Under the pieces are notes generated by a model. That model saw only the letters and a list, made by a program, of their open reading frames with translations, had not been told where the DNA came from and ran no database searches. A stretch of 64,000 nt of DNA, taken from assembly GCF_900141905.1 (NCBI RefSeq), contig NZ_FQZF01000005.1, forward strand, positions 62,001 to 126,000, given 5' to 3'. Of the stretch, positions 43,623-54,300 are shown in pieces. Source of the stretch: Muricoccus roseus (GTDB lineage: Bacteria > Pseudomonadota > Alphaproteobacteria > Acetobacterales > Acetobacteraceae). Positions within the stretch are counted from its first letter, which is position 1, and every line of letters starts with the position of its first letter. A program made the translations under genes and the position numbers.

Positions 43623-44735
43623 TCAGCCCGTGATGATGTCGATCACGTCCTGGTTCAGCTGGGTGTAATTGTCACCCCACCAATTGCCGTCCAGCGTCAC
43701 CTGCTGCACGGCGTTCGCCGGATCCGTCGGGTTGAAGCGCTTGAACTCCTCCGGCACCAGCGCTGCCGCGCGCGGGTTGGTCGGCCCATTGCCGAGGAAC
43801 TTCAGCAGCTCCACCTGCGGCTCGGGGTTGGCCAGCATGCTCGCCAGCAACCGCTGCGTGTTCGCGCCGCCCGGCGCGCCACGCGGGATAACGAAGATGC
43901 CCGCCTGCAGCAGCCCCTGGTTCCAGATGAACTTGATGCGGCCGTTCGTCTCCTGCTCCAGCACCTTGGCGCGAGTGTGCCAGATCTGCCCCATCACCGC
44001 CTCGCCGGTGCGCAGGAACTGCTCGCTTTCCGACCCGTTCGCCCAGAACACCGCGTTGCGCCGGATCTCCTTCAGCTTGTTCAGGCAGGCGCGGGTGTCC
44101 AGCGGATAGAGGTTCCGCGGATCCTTCCCCAGCGCCATCTGCGCCGCGTCCAGCACCGCCAGCGCGTCGCGCCGCATCAGCCGCGTGCCCGGGAACTTCC
44201 GCAGGTCGTAGAAATCCGCCCAGCTCTGCGGCGCGCCATTCGGGAACTTGCTGCTGTCATAGGCAAGCACGGAGGAGAAGGAATAGGGCGCCGCCCCGTG
44301 CTCCAGCGTGAAAGCCTCGGAGATCGCGTCGCTCTTCTTCACGACGGCGTAGTCGATCTTCTCGACCAGGTTCTGCTTGCCCAGCACGCGCGCGGAGGTC
44401 GAGGAGCTGTCGCACAGGTCCCAGGTGACGGAACCGCTGTCCACCATGCTCTTGATCCGCCCGGCCGAGGGGCCGGTGCTGTTCTGGATCACCTTGAAGC
44501 CCGCATTCGCGGCCTCGAAAGGCGCGCCATAGAACCGGCCGAACCCCTCATTGGCGATGCCGCCCCAGTTGACGATCACCAGCTCCCTCGCGCCCTGCGC
44601 GCGGGCCGGCCCACCCGCCGCCAGCGGCGCCAGGCTGAGCGCGCCGAGCGCGCGCAGCGCCGTCCGCCGGTCCACGCCACGCCGCAGGGCACCCTGCGCG
44701 CGTTCGACGCAATCCTCGTGAAAGCTCTGCAGCAT
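43623..44735 (-). CDS. Extracellular solute-binding protein, PotD/spermidine-putrescine type
   Basis: The 370-residue product has a Tat-like leader (RGVDRRTALRALGALSLA, cleaved near GGPARAQ) and a family 1/PotD-like periplasmic binding fold: ELVIVNWGGIANEGFGRFYG, WDLCDSSSTSARVLGKQN and YSFSSVLAYDSSKF. It delivers a cationic or amine-bearing substrate to the PotABC-like permease encoded downstream. The frame beyond the ATG at 44735 is antisense to the FAD oxidoreductase gene. It is the first gene of a seven-gene operon and is divergent from that oxidoreductase gene. Confidence 0.92.
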   Translation of the reverse strand: MLQSFHEDCVERAQGALRRGVDRRTALRALGALSLAPLAAGGPARAQGARELVIVNWGGIANEGFGRFYGAPFEAANAGFKVIQNSTGPSAGRIKSMVDSGSVTWDLCDSSSTSARVLGKQNLVEKIDYAVVKKSDAISEAFTLEHGAAPYSFSSVLAYDSSKFPNGAPQSWADFYDLRKFPGTRLMRRDALAVLDAAQMALGKDPRNLYPLDTRACLNKLKEIRRNAVFWANGSESEQFLRTGEAVMGQIWHTRAKVLEQETNGRIKFIWNQGLLQAGIFVIPRGAPGGANTQRLLASMLANPEPQVELLKFLGNGPTNPRAAALVPEEFKRFNPTDPANAVQQVTLDGNWWGDNYTQLNQDVIDIITG

Positions 44736-44847
44736 CGGTGCTCTCCCCCTGACCTTCGCCCCTTGCCGAAACCCCGGCCCGGCGCAACCCTGCCATGTCT
44801 GGGGAAAGTAGCCAGCAATTTTGATACCAGCGGGGGCACCGGTAGCC

Positions 44848-46167
44848 ATGAGCCACTCTCTCCTTGCCGAAGGGTTCCGGACGACGCCGTGGTGGTGGGA
44901 GGCCGCCGAGCCCGCCTCCCGCCCGGCCGAGCTGCCCGACGAGGCGGCGGTCGCCATCGTCGGCGGCGGGTATGCCGGCCTTTCCGCCGCCCTCACCCTC
45001 TGCCGCCTCGGCCACCGGCCCGTGGTGCTGGATGCCGAGCGCATCGGCTGGGGCGCCTCGTCCCGGAATGGCGGGATGGTCTCGGGCGGGTTGAAGCTCG
45101 CCACCTCCGACCTGGCGCGCGCGCATGGCGCGGAACGTGCAGCCGCCATCGCCCGCGACGCCGCCGCCTCCTTCCCCTTCCTCGAGGAGCTGATCGCGCG
45201 CGAAGGCATCGATTGCGACTACATCCGCTGCGGCCGCTTCGCCGCCGCCTGGACCCCCGCGCATTACGAGGCTCAGGCCGAGAAGGTCGCCTTCATCGAA
45301 AGCATGACCGGCCTTCCCGCCGCCATGCTCCCGCGTGAGCGCCAGCGGGAGGCGCTCGGCAGCGACCACTATCACGGCGGCATGCTCGCCGCCGCCACGG
45401 GCAGCCTGCATCCCGGCAAATACGCCCGCGGCCTCGCCGCCAGCGCCGCCGCGGCCGGCGCCACGCTGGTCGACTCCACGCGCGTGGAGGGCATCGCGCA
45501 GGAGGGCAGCCGTTTCGTGCTGCGCACCTCGCGCGGCCTTCTCCGGGCGGACGCCGTGCTCGTCACCACCAATGGCTACAGCCTCGACGCCGAGGGCCGC
45601 AGCGCCATGCCCTGGCTCGCGCGGCGCCTCATCCCCGTCGGCTCCTACATCATCGCGACCGAGCCACTGCCCACGGAAACGATCGACCGCCTCTTCCCCG
45701 GCCGGCGCATGATCAGCGACACCAAGCGCGTGCTGAACTACTTCCGCCCCTCGCCGGACGGCACGCGGGTGCTCTGGGGCGGCCGCGCCTCCTTCGGCCC
45801 GACGACGCCGGAGAAGGCCGCCCCCGTGCTGCACGGCTTCATGACGGATGTCTTCCCCGAGCTGGAGAAGGTCCGAATCACCCATGCCTGGACGGGGAAC
45901 GTCGCCTTCACCTTCGACTTCCTGCCGCATCTCGGCACGCAGGACGGCATCCACTACGCCGCAGGCTGCCAGGGTTCCGGCGTCGCCATGGCCAGCTGGC
46001 TCGGCCATCGCGCGGTGCTCCGCATCGCGGGGGCCGAGAACGAGCCCTTCGCCCTCGCCGACCTCCCCTTCCCCACCGCCCCCAGCTATGGCGGCCGCCC
46101 CTGGTTCCTGCCCCTCGTCGGCGGCTGGTACCGGCTGCGCGACCGCATGGACCGGATCGCCGCCTGA
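44848..46167 (+). CDS. PuuB-like FAD-dependent amine oxidoreductase
   Basis: The 439-residue product is a DAO-family flavoenzyme: VAIVGGGYAGLSAALTLCRL at residues about 36-55, GWGASSRNGGMVSGGLK that contacts FAD, LRADAVLVTTNGYS and C-terminal HAWTGNVAFTFDFLPHLG with GCQGSGVAMASWLG. The arrangement matches gamma-glutamylputrescine oxidase and related amine oxidases. It is divergent from the binding-protein gene (112 bp apart), which links it to the importer. The stop overlaps the next start (TGATG). Confidence 0.88.
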   Translation: MSHSLLAEGFRTTPWWWEAAEPASRPAELPDEAAVAIVGGGYAGLSAALTLCRLGHRPVVLDAERIGWGASSRNGGMVSGGLKLATSDLARAHGAERAAAIARDAAASFPFLEELIAREGIDCDYIRCGRFAAAWTPAHYEAQAEKVAFIESMTGLPAAMLPRERQREALGSDHYHGGMLAAATGSLHPGKYARGLAASAAAAGATLVDSTRVEGIAQEGSRFVLRTSRGLLRADAVLVTTNGYSLDAEGRSAMPWLARRLIPVGSYIIATEPLPTETIDRLFPGRRMISDTKRVLNYFRPSPDGTRVLWGGRASFGPTTPEKAAPVLHGFMTDVFPELEKVRITHAWTGNVAFTFDFLPHLGTQDGIHYAAGCQGSGVAMASWLGHRAVLRIAGAENEPFALADLPFPTAPSYGGRPWFLPLVGGWYRLRDRMDRIAA

Positions 46168-47795
46168 TGCCCGCCCCTGACCTCATCCTCCTCAACGGCC
46201 GCGTCGCCACCATGGCCGAGGGCGGCGATTGCACCGCCTTCGCGGTGCTGGACGGCCGCTTCACCGCAACGGGCGAGGACGCCGACATCGCCGCTCTCGC
46301 CGGCCCCGCCACCCGCGTGCTGGATGCCCAGGGCCGCCGCGTGATTCCCGGCATCGTCGACGGGCACAACCACCCCGATGCCTATGCCGTGCGCCTGCTG
46401 CGCTGGACCCTTCTCTCGCCGGACCGCATCCAGAGCCGGGCGGAGCTGCTGGCCACCATCCGCGCCCGCTGCGCCGAGCTCCCGCCCGGCCGCTGGTTCG
46501 CCGGCTACCGGCTGAACGAGCGCGCCAGCGGCGGCTATCCCAGCCTCGCCGAGCTGGACGCGGCGACGGGCGGCCGCCCCCTCTTCATCTTGCGCACCGA
46601 CGGCCATCTCGGCCTCGCCAACTCCGCCGCCTTCGCCGCCTGCGGCATCGGGCCGGACACGGCGGACCCGCCCTTCGGCCGCTTCGACCGCGACGGCGGC
46701 GGCTTCACCGGCCTCGTGCGGGAAACCGCCGCGCATGTCTTCCTCAACGCCATCCACGGCCAGGATACCGAGGAGGACATCGCCGACGGGATGGAGATGG
46801 TGCAGGACCAGTGCCTGGCCCATGGCATCACCTCCATCGCGAACTCCCTCTGCCCCTCCAAGGCCATCCGCGCCTACCAGACCATGAAGCGGGACGGCCG
46901 CTGGCGCCTGCGGATGGGCATCATCGCCTCGGGCCGCGAAGACGGGCTGATCGAGGCCCTCATCGCCGCCGGCATCCAGTCCGGCTTCGGCGATTCCACC
47001 CTTCGCCTGATCGGCGTGGAGTGGTGCCCGGACTGCTCCACCTCCGGCCGCACCGCCGCCTATTACGCGCCCTATCTCGGCACCCCCGTCCCGGGCGAGC
47101 CCGTGCCCAATACGGGCATGCTCCTCTATGACCGTGACGACCTCACCCGCCGCGCCACCGCCGCGCACGCCGCCGGGCTGCAGGTGATGATCGAGGGCGT
47201 GGGCGACCGCGGCATCGATTTCGCGCTCGACGTGATGGAGGCCGCCCTGGCAGCCCACCCCGTCGCCGACCACCGGATGCGCGTGGAGCATTGCTGCAAC
47301 GTCACCCCGGAGATCCTGGCCCGGCTCAGGCGCGGCGGCTTCGTGGACAGCTCCGCCACCGGCTTCATGGATGAGCTGGGCGAGGCCTATGTCGCCCATC
47401 GCGGCCAGGCGGAGATGGTGAACATGTGGCCCCACCGGGCCCTCATCGATGCCGGCGTTCCCGCCCCGGGGCATTCGGACTTCGCGGTCTGCCGGGTGAA
47501 TCCATTCACCGCCCTCTCGGCCATGGTCACCCGCCGCACCGCCAGCGGCGCCGATCTCGACATCCGCCAGGCCATCACCCCGCGCGAGGCGCTGGCCGCC
47601 TACACCACCCTTGCCGCCTGGGCCCAGCGCGAGGAGCATGAGAAGGGCCGCATCGGCCCCGGCCTGCTGGCCGACTTCGCCATCCTCGACAACGACATCC
47701 TGGAGGGTGATCCGGCGGCGATCGCGGGCACCCGCGTGCTCTCCACCCGTGTCGGCGGCGTGGAGCGGCACCGGATGGCATCGGCATCCCCCTGA
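46167..47795 (+). CDS. YtcJ-like metal-dependent amidohydrolase
   Basis: The 542-residue product is an amidohydrolase-superfamily TIM barrel. It has the metal motif IPGIVDGHNHPD, FILRTDGHLGLANSAAF, the conserved VQDQCLAHGITSIAN, MRVEHCCNVTPE and a closing APGHSDFAVCRVNPF, followed by EKGRIGPGLLADFAILDNDI. It should hydrolyse an amide or related bond. Co-translation with the amine oxidase gene suggests it acts on the same imported compound. Substrate is unknown. Confidence 0.88.
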   Translation: MPAPDLILLNGRVATMAEGGDCTAFAVLDGRFTATGEDADIAALAGPATRVLDAQGRRVIPGIVDGHNHPDAYAVRLLRWTLLSPDRIQSRAELLATIRARCAELPPGRWFAGYRLNERASGGYPSLAELDAATGGRPLFILRTDGHLGLANSAAFAACGIGPDTADPPFGRFDRDGGGFTGLVRETAAHVFLNAIHGQDTEEDIADGMEMVQDQCLAHGITSIANSLCPSKAIRAYQTMKRDGRWRLRMGIIASGREDGLIEALIAAGIQSGFGDSTLRLIGVEWCPDCSTSGRTAAYYAPYLGTPVPGEPVPNTGMLLYDRDDLTRRATAAHAAGLQVMIEGVGDRGIDFALDVMEAALAAHPVADHRMRVEHCCNVTPEILARLRRGGFVDSSATGFMDELGEAYVAHRGQAEMVNMWPHRALIDAGVPAPGHSDFAVCRVNPFTALSAMVTRRTASGADLDIRQAITPREALAAYTTLAAWAQREEHEKGRIGPGLLADFAILDNDILEGDPAAIAGTRVLSTRVGGVERHRMASASP

Positions 47796-47859
47796 CCCCG
47801 ACGCAAACAACCGATCGGGAGCGGCGTTGAGCCCCGGCCCCTCCCGGAGACCCCACCCC

Positions 47860-48411
47860 ATGCTGACCGTCGGCGACCGCTTCCCCTCCTTCAAGCTCAA
47901 CGCCCTCGAGGGCGGCGCGCGCGGGCTGGACCCGAAAACCGCCTTCCGCATCGTGACGGATGCCGATGACAGCACCCAGTGGAAGCTCGTCTTCTTCTGG
48001 CCGAAGGACTTCTCCACCCTCTGCCCGACGGAGATCGTGACCTTCGGCCGCATGGCCCCGGACTTCGCCGAGCGCGGCGCCGTCATCTACGGCGTCTCGC
48101 TCGACAGCGAGCTGGCCCATATGAACTGGCGCCTCGCCCAGCCCGAATTGCGGGACCTGCCCTTCCCCATGCTCTCCGACATCAAGCGCGAGCTCTCCTC
48201 CGCCTGCGGCATCCTCGACCACAACGAGGGCGTGCCGCTCCGCGCCACCTTCCTCGTCGATACCGAGAGCACCATCCGCCATGTCAGCGTGAACGACCTC
48301 GCGGTCGGCCGGAACCCGCAGGAGGTGCTCCGGGTCCTCGATGCGCTCCAGGCCGGCGCACTCTGCCCCTGCAACTGGCAGAAGGGCGACGAGGTGCTCC
48401 GCGCGGCCTGA
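47860..48411 (+). CDS. AhpC-type 2-Cys peroxiredoxin
   Basis: The 183-residue product has the peroxidatic cysteine in KDFSTLCPTEIVTF and a C-terminal resolving cysteine pair in AGALCPCNWQKGDE, plus VIYGVSLDSELAHMNW and DIKRELSSACGIL. It matches the AhpC branch that in mycobacteria works with AhpD, with three cysteines, rather than the AhpF-dependent one. No ahpD or ahpF is visible nearby. It reduces hydroperoxides in the cytoplasm. The ATG at 47860 has GGAGA about seven bases upstream. Confidence 0.9.
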   Translation: MLTVGDRFPSFKLNALEGGARGLDPKTAFRIVTDADDSTQWKLVFFWPKDFSTLCPTEIVTFGRMAPDFAERGAVIYGVSLDSELAHMNWRLAQPELRDLPFPMLSDIKRELSSACGILDHNEGVPLRATFLVDTESTIRHVSVNDLAVGRNPQEVLRVLDALQAGALCPCNWQKGDEVLRAA

Positions 48412-48447
48412 CACCGCGCGGCGGGCCGGAACCGGGGCGGCGCCGCG

Positions 48448-49722
48448 CTAGTACCCGGCCTGCCGCGGCAGCCAGAGGGCGATCTCGGGAAAGGCGATCA
48501 GAAGCGCCGTCCCGGCCGCCAGCATCAGCATGTAGGGGATGATAGAGCGGTTCACCTCGCTCAGCGGCGCCCCCGTGATCGCCTTGATGACCACCAGGTT
48601 CATCGCCACCGGCGGGCTGATCAGCGCCATCTCCAGCGAAAGCGTCAGCAGCACCCCGTACCAGACCTTGCCGATCCCGAGGATCGCGAGCGAAGGCAGC
48701 ACGGCCGGCATGGTCAGCAGGATGATGCTGAAGCTCTCCAGCACCAGCCCCAGCACGAAGAGCAGGACCATCATCGCGATGAGGAACCCGGTGCGGGACA
48801 GCCCCATCTCCGTCACCAGCGCCGCCAGCTCCTGCGGGATGCGCAGCTTGGTCAGCATGTAGCCATAGACCGCCGCGCCCGCGATGATCATCAGCAGCAT
48901 GGCGCTGGTGCGCGTGGCATCCTGCACGCCGTCCCAGAGGTCCCGCCAGGTCAGGGTACGGTAGATCAGCGCCGCGATCGCGATGGCATAGAGCGTGCCG
49001 GCCCCGGCCGCCTCCGTCGCGGTGAACACGCCCATATAGATGCCGCCCAGCACGAAGATCGGCAGCGTCATGGACCAGCCGGCCCGGCGGATGGAGGTGC
49101 CGAGCCGCTCCGGCGGCGGCTCGTCCGCCGGCGCCACCGCCTTGCCCTCGGTGACGAAGACATAGAGCGCGAAGAGCAAGGCCATCATCAGCCCCGGCAG
49201 CAGCCCCGCGAGAAAGAGCGCGCCGACGCTCGTCTCCGTCACGAAGGCATAGAGCACCATCGGCGCCGAGGGCGGGATCAGGATGCCCAGCGTGCCGCCC
49301 CCCGCCACCACGCCGAAGGCTCCCTTGCGGGACATGCCGTAGCGCAGCATCTGCGGGATCGCGATCTTGCCGATGGTCAAGGCCGTCGCGACCGACGAGC
49401 CGGAGATCGCGGCGAAGACCGTGCAGGCCAGCACGGTCGCGATGCCCACCCCGCCGCGCACGCCGCGCAGCAGCGCGAAGGCCGCGCCGTACAGGTCGTT
49501 CACCACCCGCCCGCGCACCATCACATGCGCCATCATCATGAAGAGCGGAATGGCGACGAGGAGGTAGCCGTTGAGGTTCCCGATGACGATCTCGCCCAGC
49601 GCCGGGATGCCGCCCTCGACCCAGAGCAGCACCGCCAGCGGCAGCAGGAACAGCGCCGCGAACATCGGCAGGCCGAGATAGAGCAGGCCGATCAGCACGG
49701 CCATCAGGATCAGGAAGGACAT
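48448..49722 (-). CDS. TRAP transporter large permease (DctM type)
   Basis: The 424-residue product has about twelve helices and family tracts YLGLPMFAALFLLPLAVLL, GNLNGYLLVAIPLFMMMAHV, GGTLGILIPPSAPMVLYAF and TEAAGAGTLYAIAIAAL. It is the transmembrane transport subunit of a TRAP importer driven by a sodium or proton gradient. It follows the small permease gene after seven bases and is the last gene of the dctP-dctQ-dctM type operon. Confidence 0.94.
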   Translation of the reverse strand: MSFLILMAVLIGLLYLGLPMFAALFLLPLAVLLWVEGGIPALGEIVIGNLNGYLLVAIPLFMMMAHVMVRGRVVNDLYGAAFALLRGVRGGVGIATVLACTVFAAISGSSVATALTIGKIAIPQMLRYGMSRKGAFGVVAGGGTLGILIPPSAPMVLYAFVTETSVGALFLAGLLPGLMMALLFALYVFVTEGKAVAPADEPPPERLGTSIRRAGWSMTLPIFVLGGIYMGVFTATEAAGAGTLYAIAIAALIYRTLTWRDLWDGVQDATRTSAMLLMIIAGAAVYGYMLTKLRIPQELAALVTEMGLSRTGFLIAMMVLLFVLGLVLESFSIILLTMPAVLPSLAILGIGKVWYGVLLTLSLEMALISPPVAMNLVVIKAITGAPLSEVNRSIIPYMLMLAAGTALLIAFPEIALWLPRQAGY

Positions 49723-49729
49723 CGGGCCC

Positions 49730-50263
49730 CTACTCGCCGCGCGCCAACGTGTCTCGCGGCAACTCGTCTTCGCCGCTGGGCAGGTTCTCCGGCGTACCGC
49801 CCGTGAGCAGCACCAGACACTGCGCCAGCGCCACCAGCAGCAGCACCGTGGAACCCACCGGCAAGAGCAGCTGGATCCACCATTCCGGCACGCCCTCGAT
49901 CTCGGTCATCAGCCCGACCATCCGCGAGAACTCGACCGCCTCCCACCCCGCCCAGAGCAGGATGGCCGCCACCACGGCCACCGAGGCGGCGCCGACCAGA
50001 TGCGCCACCCGCGCCAGCCGCGGGCCAAGCCGCCCCACCGCCACATCCACGCCGATATGCTCGAAGCGCCGCTGCGCCTCGGGCGCGGCCAGCAGCACCA
50101 GCGCCACCACCAGCCACCCCGCCACCTTGTCGATCCAGGGCTGCGGCGTGTGGAAGACATAGCGCGCCACCACCGAAGCCCCGATCAGCAGCAGGCAAAC
50201 CACGGTCGAGACCGAGGCCAGCCCACAGGCGAAACGGGAAAGGAGGGCGACGGCGCGCTGCAC
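49730..50263 (-). CDS. TRAP transporter small permease (DctQ type), GTG start
   Basis: The 177-residue product has four helices and the DctQ features VARYVFHTPQPWIDKVAGWL and AQRRFEHIGVDVAVGRLGP. No ATG fits: the start is a GTG at 50263, two bases past the binding-protein gene stop, which is the usual arrangement in TRAP operons. The longer frame to 50527 is a shadow of the binding-protein gene. Confidence 0.88.
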   Translation of the reverse strand: MQRAVALLSRFACGLASVSTVVCLLLIGASVVARYVFHTPQPWIDKVAGWLVVALVLLAAPEAQRRFEHIGVDVAVGRLGPRLARVAHLVGAASVAVVAAILLWAGWEAVEFSRMVGLMTEIEGVPEWWIQLLLPVGSTVLLLVALAQCLVLLTGGTPENLPSGEDELPRDTLARGE

Positions 50264-50265
50264 GA

Positions 50266-51270
50266 TCAGACGGCCCGCAGCAGCTCGATCACGCGCGCGC
50301 CGCCCTCGGGCGCCTGGCGCAGGAAGGCGTCCATGACCGGCTTCTGCATGGCATCGCGCCAGGCCGCCACCTCGGCCGGCGACTGCTCGTGCACGGTCAT
50401 GCCCTTCTCGCGCAGCTCGCCCACCGCCGCATCGGCGGTGCGGACGGTGACATCCACCGCATCCGTCTCGGCCTTGGCCAGCGCCGCCTCGATCGCGCCG
50501 CGCGCCTCCGGCCGCAGCCCGTCCCACCAGCGCGGATTCACATAGACCTGCGTAGAGACGCTGAAGAACGGCGAGACCGTGCCGAATTTCTGCACCTCGT
50601 AGAAGCGGCGGGACACGGCGGCGGACACATCCGTCAGCCCCGCATCCAGCACGCCGGACTGCAGCGCGCCCACCACCTCAGGCGCGGGCGTCGCGGCCGG
50701 CGCCGCGCCCACCGCCGTCAGCGCGGTGTCGATCAGGCTGTTGATGCCGCGGATCTTCACGCCGCGGAAATCCTCCGGCGTCAGCAGCGGCTTGCGGGAG
50801 GAGGTGAAGATCGCGCGGTTGGTGGTGAACAGCCAGCCCACCGAGCGCACGGCGCGGCGCGCGGTTAGCCCGTCCAGGAACTTCCGCGCCTCGGATTGCG
50901 GGAAGCGGCGGTTCTTCTCCAGATCGGCGAAGAAGTACGGAATGGTCGGCCCCGACATCTCGGGGATGGTGTTGCCCCAGGTGAAGTTGGTGGCCACCGC
51001 CGCCTCGAAGGCCCCGCGCGCCACGCCGGGGAAGTTCTCGGCCACCCGCGCCAGCTGCTCCGCCGGGAAGACCTGCACGTCCACCGCGCCGTTGCTGCGC
51101 GCCTTCACATCGGCGGCGAAGGCATTCAGCACCCCGGCGATATGGTGGGAGGGCGGGTACTGGTGCGACAGCCGCATCACCGTCGCCGCCTGCGCGGCGG
51201 CGGTGCGGATCGCGGGCAGCGGCAGCACCGCCGCCAGGGGCAGGGTCAGAAAGTTGCGTCGCGAGGCCAT
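50266..51270 (-). CDS. TRAP transporter solute-binding protein (DctP type)
   Basis: The 334-residue product starts with a leader (ASRRNFLTLPLAAVLPLPA, cleaved near TAAAQ) and has the DctP fold: MRLSHQYPPSHHIAGVLNAF, VQVFPAEQLA and the ligand-anchoring arginine region DFRGVKIRGINSLID. It captures an organic acid or related anion in the periplasm; the exact ligand is unknown. I chose the ATG at 51270, which gives the leader. The gene is the first of the TRAP operon and follows the DUF3971 gene stop by 64 bp. Confidence 0.92.
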   Translation of the reverse strand: MASRRNFLTLPLAAVLPLPAIRTAAAQAATVMRLSHQYPPSHHIAGVLNAFAADVKARSNGAVDVQVFPAEQLARVAENFPGVARGAFEAAVATNFTWGNTIPEMSGPTIPYFFADLEKNRRFPQSEARKFLDGLTARRAVRSVGWLFTTNRAIFTSSRKPLLTPEDFRGVKIRGINSLIDTALTAVGAAPAATPAPEVVGALQSGVLDAGLTDVSAAVSRRFYEVQKFGTVSPFFSVSTQVYVNPRWWDGLRPEARGAIEAALAKAETDAVDVTVRTADAAVGELREKGMTVHEQSPAEVAAWRDAMQKPVMDAFLRQAPEGGARVIELLRAV

Positions 51271-51334
51271 CGGGCGCCCTCCGGATTTCGTTTGCCCGGG
51301 TTTGCGGCGGCTGTTCCCGCCGGTCAAGCAGGCT

Positions 51335-54300
51335 TCAGCGCCCCTCCTGCGGCGTCAGCAGCCCCCGCAGCGCCCCAGGCGCGAGGATCGAGAGCGGGTC
51401 GAGGGCGATATCCGGATCGTCCAGCTTGCCCGTGACGCGGAAATTCGCGGCGAAGAGCCCGCCATTCCGCTCGGCCGTGAAAAGCCGCCCGATGCCGGGA
51501 AGGCGGCCCAGGGCGCTGTTCAGCGCATAGGAGGGCACCACCGTCCCCCGCAGGTCGTAGCGCTCCGCCCGCCGCAGGATCCGCCCTTCCATCGTCAGGC
51601 CGAGCGAGGCCGAGACCGCCCGCGCCTCTTCGAGGGTCAGCGCCTCGGGGGTCAGCCGGAAGGGCGCGCTCGCCACAGTGAAGCGCAGCCCGGGGCCCCG
51701 CACCGCCTCGGGGATTCCGTAGATCGAAAGCGCCTGCAGGAATTTCCCGATCGAGGCCGCCTCCCGCACTCCGAAATCCCGCAGCTCCGCCACGCCGCTC
51801 AAGGGCGAGTCCGGCGTGTTGCCGGGCCAGGTGCCGGAGGCATGGAAGGTCCCGCCATCCACCGCGTCGAACACGCCGAGGTCGCGCAGCAGCGTGCCGA
51901 AGCCCTCCACCCGCGCCTCCATGGCCCGCCCGGCCCCCCGCGGCACCACCACGGCCTCGAAGCCGCCCCCGCGCACGCCACGCCCGCTGGCCCGCAACTC
52001 GCGCAGCACGCCTTGCGCATCCATGAAGGCCAGGGCCTGCACCGGCGCCAGCTCGCGCCCCTCGGCCAGCAGCACGCGGTCGAAGCGCGCATCCAGGCGG
52101 AGCGGCGTGGAACCACCACCGCCACCGCCGGCCCTGTCCAGCTCCTCCATCAGCCCACGCGCATCGAGCATGCTGCCCTGCACCCGGATTTCCCACGGCT
52201 CCCCGGCCCGGGCGGGGGAGGCCACCTGCCCGGCCAGCCGGCTCGGCCCGATCCGCGCCTCCAGCAGCTCCGCCCCGCCGAACGCCCCCCCGCGGCGGAA
52301 GGAGAGCCCGCCGCGCACGGAGAGATTCGGCCCCTCCACCCGCACGCCCTCCACCGCCGTCAGCGTCTCGCCGCGTAAGCGCACCACGGCCTGGGCGCTC
52401 GCCGCCACCCCGGCGGGCTTCGCATAGCCGAAGGGCCGCAGCGCCAGCCGCGCCTCGCGCAGATCCGCGCGCAGCGAAACCTGCGCCTCGCCCGAGCGGC
52501 GCCGCTCCGCCTGCACCGCATAGCCGAAGGCCCCCGCCAGATAGGGCGCGGGGTTCAGCCCCAGCCGCGCCAGGTCCGCCGCCGCCGCCCGCCCCTCCAG
52601 CTGCACCCGCTCCGTCACCTGCGCCGGGGGCCCGCTGCGGAAGTCCAGCTCGGCCTGCACCCGCGCGGGAATGGCGCCCAGCCGCGCCGTGCCGGCCACC
52701 TTCATGCCCGAGACATCGACCGCGACATCCAGCTGCGCCGCCTCGACGGACTGCCCCGCCACCACATCCGCGATGCGCCCGTTCGTAACCTTGCCCTGGG
52801 CCGAGATCCGCAGCTGCTCGATGGGCAGGTCGTTCAGCAGCGGCAGGCCGATGGAAAGCCGCGCCTCCACATTCCCCCCAGCCGCACCCAGCTCCAGCGG
52901 CCGCTTCTCGAACAGGTGCAGGCGGGGGTGGCGCACGAGGTTGAGCACGTCGTTCAGCGGCCCTGCCACCCGGGCATCGATCTCCAGCTTCTCCGCATCC
53001 GGCTTGGGCACGCCCAGGTCGGAGATCCGCACCCGCGCCTCCGGCACTGTCAGGCCGGTACCGGACTGCCGCGTCGCCCGCGCCTGGATGACCACATCCT
53101 CCCGCGAGAAGGTGACCAGCCCGTCCACCCCCTCCAGCGGCGGGATGGGACGGAGCCAGTGGACGTTCACGCCCTCGGCCCGCAACGTCCCGCCCGCGGC
53201 GGTGATCCGCCCGCTGGAGAAATCGGCGGAGGACTCCCCCTCCAGGAACCAGCGCCCCTCCCGCGCCCGGCCCGCCGTCAGGTTCTCGGTGACCCAGACC
53301 CGCGCGCCCTCGGCGACGCCCGGCGGCCAGTAGAGCGCGAGGTCTGGCACCGCGATCGCGTCCAGCCCGATCTCCATGCGCCCCTGCCAGAGCCCGTCGC
53401 GCCGGTCGGCCTGGGCCTGGGCGGTGATGCGGGGCGCCGGAAAGCCGGGGCGCCCGGCCGGCAGGGCCAGTTCCAGCCGCTCCAGCCGCATCCGCCGGCC
53501 ATCCCCGGTGAGCGCGATGGTCGCGCCCTCGAAATCCGTCCGCCGCTCCCCCGCGACGATCCGCCCGGCCGAGGACCGCACCTCCGCCCGGCCCTCGAAC
53601 TCGCCATTGCCGAAGTCATAGCGCCCGCCGAACCGCGCCCCGAGCTGGGCATCGAGCATGGCCAGCGGCCGCAGGGAGGGCAGCGCGGTCGCCAGCGCCG
53701 GCGGGCTCACCGAATCGATCTCCAGCGAAACCTCGGCCACCGGCGGCTCCCCCGCCGCGCGCCCGGAGATGCGCACGGGAATTTCCTGGCCCGACAAGCG
53801 CAGCCCGCCGGATCCGGCGAGTACCGTCGCCCCATTCTCCGCGCGCGTGACGGAAAGCGCGGCGCGATGGATGGCCCAGGCAAGCTGCAGCGGCTCGTCC
53901 CGCACCTGCACCACCCCGCCATCCACCCGGATCTCCCGCAGCGCCGCCAGGGGCGAATCCGGGTCCGCGCCACGCAGCAGCCGGGCGATGGTCTCCGTGG
54001 TCGCCTCCGGCTCGGAATCCGGAGGGGCCTCGGCGCCGGGCGTGTCGGCCGGGCCGGAGGAGATGCCGAGGTCGATCGACAGGTCGCCGGCCATGTCCCG
54101 CCGCAGCAGCGCCACCGGGTCCCGCAGCACAACCCGTACCGGCGCCACCACGCCGCGGAGCAGCGGCGGCACCGCCACCGACACCTCGGCGGAGGTGAGC
54201 GAGGCGCGGGTGCTGCCCGCCCCATCCACCGCCCGCAGCCCCTCCAGCCGGAGGAACAGCGGCTGCGGCGCGCCGTCCTTCCACCCCTCCCAGGCCACCC